Source of the DNA: Candidatus Woesearchaeota archaeon CG11_big_fil_rev_8_21_14_0_20_43_8
GTDB taxonomy: Archaea > Nanobdellota > Nanobdellia > Woesearchaeales > CG08-08-20-14
Assembly (NCBI GenBank): GCA_002762705.1
Contig: PCVE01000012.1
Span: 927 to 7,153 of the forward strand
Length of the DNA: 6,227 nucleotides
Direction of reading: 5' to 3'
This document shows, piece after piece, positions 1 through 6,100 of this stretch; positions within the stretch are counted from its first letter, which is position 1, and each line of letters begins with the position of its first letter. The notes under the pieces were generated by a model. It searched no databases. It was not told where the DNA came from and saw nothing but the letters and a program-made list of their open reading frames with translations. The translations under genes and the position numbers were made by a program.

Positions 1-1
1 C

Positions 2-172
2 CTGAAGATAGCAGGATTGACCGCCGATACGTTATATTTCTACGAGATCAATGCGACTGATGGAAACAACACCACTATGGCTGTGAATGGAAGCTTCTCG
101 ACAATAAATGTCTCTGTCAATTCTACTTCGACGACAGCGACCAAAAGCACTTCATCACCATCGTCAGGGACT
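2..172 (+). other. Fn3-like domain end and sequon-dense Ser/Thr linker
   Basis: The first codons read as the last strands of a fibronectin III-like or similar beta-sandwich: 'GLTADTLYFYEINATD' matches the usual 'gLtpnTtYyyrv.AtD' ending of an Fn3 domain, whose start lies beyond the left edge. It is followed by a linker rich in Ser, Thr and Asn. Six N-X-S/T sequons fall at residues N12, N17, N18, N24, N31 and N35 (nt 50 to about 127), then a Ser/Thr run to about residue 52. In archaeal surface proteins such stretches are typical N-glycosylation (and possibly O-glycosylation) sites and act as stiff spacers. The sequons are seen; their actual modification is inferred. Confidence 0.65.
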
Positions 173-3100
173 CTTGATTTCACCATACCAGCGATCACAA
201 ATCTCAATTCTCTTGACATCATCGGCAAAGCCGCATCAGATTCCACAATCCAGATATTTGTCAATGGACAGTTGAAAGGCACTACGACTGTGAAGAGCAC
301 TGGAGAATTCACTTTGGATAATGTCGCCCTTGACACAAACAAACAGAACAACACAATAAAAGTGATTTCAAAAGAGAAAAGCGGCACTGTCACGACAGAA
401 GAGAAAAGCATATTGATCGACACAAAACCGCCTATATTGACGATCCAAAAATTCGATTCAAAGACAAAACAAAGCACATTCTACATAAACGGCACTGTCA
501 ATGAAGCTGTGACGATCTATTTCCAAATTATCATCGCAGACACAAGTTATGCAGATACACCTCCAAAGATAACTGGATTCAATGCAACAGGCGGAGATGG
601 AACTGTCAAATTAGATTGGAATCGCCCGAATATGAAGAATATCAACAGATACTTGATCTACAGAAGCGATATCGGATTGATCGACCAGACATCAGATGAA
701 TATTATACAGATAAATCTGTGAATGATAAAACAAAATACACTTATCAGGTATCTGTCGAAGATAATCTCTGCAGCGAAGGATATAGATCTGATGCAGTCA
801 GCGCGACCACGCTTGGGACGAATATCACACGAAAGACACCGGTGCTGCAGAATTCAAGCTGCCAGGTGATGGGAACAAAATCGATGACCGCAAATGGCGC
901 ATTCACTTATCGTCTGAGCCTGAAGACTGGAAACAATACGATCAAGATCACAGCGGTCGATGCAGCAGGAAACAAAGCAACGGAGACATACATGCTGTTA
1001 TCTGATAATGATGCGCCGACATTCAAAAATACAAATCTCGATGCGATAACGCCATCCTATCTCTGCCAAGAGACTGTGCGAGGCCAGCTTGATGAGCTGT
1101 CAACAGTATATATCTATCTCAATGACGCAACAATACCTTCTTATCAAACTAAGACAGATGCTGAAAACAAGTTCGCGATCAATGCAAAATTCTCAAAAAG
1201 CCTTGATCTGAAGATTACCACAAGCGATTTCAACACGACAAACCAACCAAATACCCAGTCAAAACTACAGTATGGTGAAGAGAAATGGCAGAACAAAGTG
1301 AAGATAGTCGCGATCGACGAAGCCGGAAACAACGAAAGTGAGACAGCGACCGTTGTCTGCGCGAACTGCGGACAAGGTTCTGATTGGCAGATAAACATCG
1401 GCGAGATAACACCAAATGAGATCACACCGAGATTCATCCTGGATGGGATCGGACAGATAGGATTCACATACAATCTCACCTGGAGAGGGATCGGTGACGC
1501 ACCGACGATAAAAGATATAACAATGGGTTTTTATCCCTTAAGCGACCATGACACAGATAAATATGATTCTGACTGGGTAAGGAAACCGATCAATCTCATC
1601 AAGGGCAACAATCCTGTGATCGGCTATGTCGAAGTCCCTTTCAGGAGGATGGATCCAAGGACCGGCGCACAGAATGATTCTATGACGACATATCAGCTTG
1701 AGAACAACATATCCATGAATCATTATGAAGAATGCCTGATGCCAGGCGCAGGATGCATCCGGCTGCCATTGATGATGACCATAGAATATGGTGACACGGG
1801 TCTGCAAAAGCAATGCTGGAACACAGAGGTTTTTATACAGCCCCCATTCCTCAATCCAGATTCAGCATACATCAAACCATTCTTGAACGCGTCTGTCATG
1901 GCTATCGACGCAGCCATGCAAGTCATCAATAAGACATTGACAATAATCCGGCCAGTGACCAAGTATACTCTAATCGCATGCCTCTCACTTTTTGTCGTTT
2001 CATGGCTTCAGTACATCTCAGAATATATGTCCTGCGCAGGGACTGGCGATGGTAGCAAATGCGAATGTGACGAAAGCGGCTGCACGACAGAAGCATGCAC
2101 AGCATGTTATCAAGCCAAAAAGACATCCATGTCTGTCGCGAAGCTGCAGCATTATGTCTGCGACAGGATATTCTGTCCTGCTGCTCCGACATTTGATAGT
2201 TTTGTGGAAGATATACAGAAGCAAGGAAAGAGCTCGAAGATAAAGACATCGAATTGTATAGATTATACAATCGATTATGAAAAAGCATCTACTAAGGACA
2301 ATTGTGATGGGAGCATGGTCCCACCGATAACAAAACCGAATCCTGAATGCTGTGAAGAAGAATATATGGAGAGATGGGATAGTTCTATCCTCCTCATGGA
2401 TGAATTCGAGAAATCAAAATGCCTCAAGAACCCGAATGCAGAAGGGTGCAGCTCACTTGGTCAGATATTCGATTGGGCGGCGGATTTCAGTTTCTGTGGG
2501 AATGGAGAAGGAAGTGGAGTGCAATTCGTGACAGGTTCAGTATGCTTAGATGATACATGCAAGAAGACTGTATCGAAAAGTTTTGTTGTTGATCTGGACA
2601 AGAAAAAAGTATGGCTTGGTGACAAATCAGAGGTCGGTAAAGTCGACCCGGCCACAAAAGAGCTTGTGACTGTGAAGAATTATGTTGATAATCTTGGTGC
2701 GCAGGTTTTTGATTCAAGTGATTGCACAAAAGACAAGAAAGCGAAGAACATGCTGGTGCCACAGACTATCCAAGGTATGATCTGTCCGCAGGATTCCATA
2801 AAGAAATACGTGGCCGATCCAACATCAGGGATACTTCGCAGCATACAGGCAGTATGCTTATCCGCGATATCAAATTATCTATCGAAATATCAGGCAATAC
2901 TCGGCCTGATCCGGGCATGCTTCAACACGATACTCGTCACAGGAGATGGCTCTGCTGGCGTATGCAAAGCAGTCTTGAGCACATATATCTGTGATTTCAT
3001 CTATTATCTCATCAAATGCGTGCAGGAACCAACAGACGAAGGTTATGGTGTCAAATATGATGGCATCAAAGGTGTGTTCACTGCCATGAGCTCTGCCACA

Positions 3101-6100
3101 GCGAAGATCAAGCAGGGAGTGACTGACAGATATGGTTCATCGAATCTCTATCAGGTCATGTTTGTCCAGAAAAAATTGATCCATAGTCTCTGCACAGCCG
3201 CATTCACAGGCGACTGGGATATCAATTGGGATTCTCTTGTCGAAGAAGCCACGAAGATACCTATCGATTCCACTGTCGTCATCGCTCCGGCAAACAGGAG
3301 ATTCATGGCATTCAATCCAATCAACGGCTACACCACACATATATACAATATCGGCATGGTCGTGATTGCAGGCGCTGACTTGACATATGATGTCGATCTT
3401 GTGTGCTCTAACTCAGGCAACTGCAAGGATTTTGTCGGCGGAAGATGCGACTGCATGGGCACTAGCGAGAAAGTATTGCGGGTGACTGGACAATTTGGAA
3501 ATGGCCAACTAAATCAGGGTGAAGTCATAGACAACGCCCCTTATGTCCAGGTGAAGGCTGACAACACACAATATGCGAATGTCCGTTATGACAAAGTCAG
3601 GATAACTTACAAATATAAATCAAACAGTGGTGTCGAGACCACAAAGACAGTCGAAGAATCGATATCACAGGTCGGAGGATCGCCACCTAACCAGTGTAAG
3701 TTCTATTTCCCATCTGGATTCTTATGCACGTTCCTGACAGACGCAGATGGGATCGCATATTACACTAAATGGCCAGAAGTGGTCTATGATAACACGTATA
3801 CGGCTGAAGGAGGATATTACAAGATTGGTGACAGGATAGTGCTAAAGTCCACTGTGCAGACGCTTCCCCCGTCTGACCCAAGCAAGCAGAATTCAATCAA
3901 GAAATTCGCGAAAGTGACGGTCAAGAATCAGCATAACAGCATTGTATATGGACCGGCATATTTCCCAGTCTCAGATATGACATCGGATAACACAAGATTG
4001 ATTCCAGAAGCGTCATTCAAGATAATGACAAGTCATTTTGGCCAATATACTTCATCAAAAGCGAGCTGTACTGTGAATCAGGTAAGTGGCGCGACTTCGC
4101 TTGGCCTTTCCACTGTCTATTCCACGAGCAGCGCTCCGCAGATGGTCATTATCAAATACGAAGGCGGAAAATACAAGGCATGCGCTGCTGAGAAAAAAGT
4201 GAGTACGGCTGGCGCGACTTTGGGATATCAATGCTCTGGCGGCAAAGAGATCTACACTGATCTCGTGAAACAATCATCAAGCCAGGAATACCAATATTCA
4301 AATGTGTTCTTCAGCGAAAACAAGAACGAAGTACCAAAAACTGGTGCCGCAACTGCGCTTGACTGCGCAGCGGTACAGCAACAGAATGTCGATGTGTGCC
4401 CGACGACGCCAGTGACATGGACTGTACAGGTGACTTTGCATTCAGGCACAGATAATGGATCTATATCACAGACACCCGAATATTATCAGGGGAAATCTCA
4501 GGACAGTGGGGAATTGTCTGTCAAGGTCAAGTGCTATCAGGACAACACCACTTTGAAATGCGGGATTGGTAGTGTTCTCCAGCAGCAATGCCTGTGCACG
4601 AAAGGTCTTGTCATGGAATCCTGCAATGCAGGAAGTATATGCTGCGCGACAGGATGCAGAAGCGATGGAAAAGATTGCAATGGAAATTCAATATCCGGGG
4701 CGACCACAACAACAGGCTGTAGTCCGATCACTATATTATCATCGATAAGCGCAGCACAGATGAAGACCTGGTATGGGGATCCGATGAACATGCCAAGCGC
4801 AAATCTCGGGACGACGACTTTCCGCGGAAAGACGATAACAATGAACAAGAAAGTCCTACCGCTCTTCGACTGCATAAGCAAAGAGATAGATAACACCTGC
4901 TCTGCTGCAGACAAAAACTATCAGTTGACAAGCGTCAGCGACACAAGGGAGACCAATACATATTCAGGTGGTGGGATAAGCAAACACTTATATGGGATCG
5001 CGATTGACTTGAATCCCGCAACAAACCCATTCTGTTATTCGACACCTACAAATCAAGGGGCAAGCGGATCTTCAAAATGTCCCACATCACCATCGAAGCC
5101 AGAAGACAATATAATAAAAGACCTCCCGCAATGCTGGATAGACGCCATGCAGAAATATGGCTTCCTCTGGGGCGGAACAAAGCAATGGTCGATGCTTGAG
5201 GCAGCGGCAAAAGACTGGGGAAGAGACAGCATGCATTTCAATTTCTATGGTGATCCATCGACGATAGGGGCGGTCACGACCACCACCACTCCGACTGCTT
5301 CGACAAGCAGCCTTAAATTCGACGGGACATATGCGGGATACAGCGGATATAAGACATCGAATACACCGTCCTGCAACAGCGGTCAAGACTGCATGATAGA
5401 TTTTTCATATAATGACAATCTGCTCCTCTCATCAGGCAGCAAGAGTTCAAGGATATGGGTGCCATCTGAAGCAAGAACGTCAGGCGGATCATATCCATTG
5501 GTCGTGATGCTCCATGGCGCAAATACAGCCGGTGTGAAGAATCTCATGATATCCTCAGTCCATGATGTACCGAGCGTGGCAAAAGGACTTATCGTCACAA
5601 ACCAGATAAAACCAGTCATAATCGCAGCACCCAGCCAGACAAAAGACGCAGGGGCAAGCTTACTATGGCCATCTAGTGATTTTGATTTAGTGACTTTTGT
5701 CAATGAAGTCGAAAAGACACTTGCTGCGAACAACGCTGGTGTGACTATAGACAAGACAAGTGTGAGTGTATTTGGCCATAGCAGCGCTGGGCAACAGATC
5801 GGTTATGGTCTCTTCAAGATAGCGAAGGATTCACAAGATGGAAATATAAATTCAAAAGGAGTGTACCTAAAAGTCGTCGGGATGATAGACACAAGCAGCT
5901 CTTCGGTGATGGGCAGTACGATGAAATCTGGATTCGAGAACAGGAAGAATACTGATGTGTTTGGAGTCTGGCAAGGAAAATCAGTGGATTCTCTCGCAAA
6001 TGCTATGGGAGTCACATCGACGGATTCATCCTGTGACAGCACACTCTATAGCAGATGCAAGATGAACGGTGATGGTTGGCGGGTGTATGAAGCACAGACA

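Noticed and set aside
17..19. TTG as the start codon of the giant protein
   Set aside because: The frame is open upstream to the window edge and the sequence there already reads as the middle of an Fn3-like strand, so the gene begins outside the window.
40..477. Long minus-strand open frame (145 codons)
   Set aside because: It lies wholly within the giant gene, its product is low-complexity and lacks domain signals, and it is explained by codon bias on the other strand. The same holds for the open minus-strand frames near 1144-1479, 1926-2288, 4537-4914 and 5383-5754.
1992..2243. Second plus-strand open frame of 83 codons
   Set aside because: It overlaps the Cys cluster of the giant protein in another frame and its translation has no recognisable features.
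2939..2965. 'TGDGSAGVC' as a serine-protease active-site motif (compare G-D-S-G-G)
   Set aside because: The order is G-D-G-S, there is no matching His/Asp motif nearby, and the surroundings are hydrophobic helices rather than a beta-barrel.
4088..4227. Two similar stretches around 'GGCGCGACTT' as a DNA repeat
   Set aside because: The identity is limited to about ten bases and is explained by the similar short peptides 'SGATSLG' and 'AGATLG'; no mobile-element ends are present.
5276..5293. ACC-rich run as a microsatellite or phase-variable repeat
   Set aside because: Only about five threonine codons with mixed third bases (acg, acc, acc, acc, act); it is too short and irregular, and is explained by a Thr linker.
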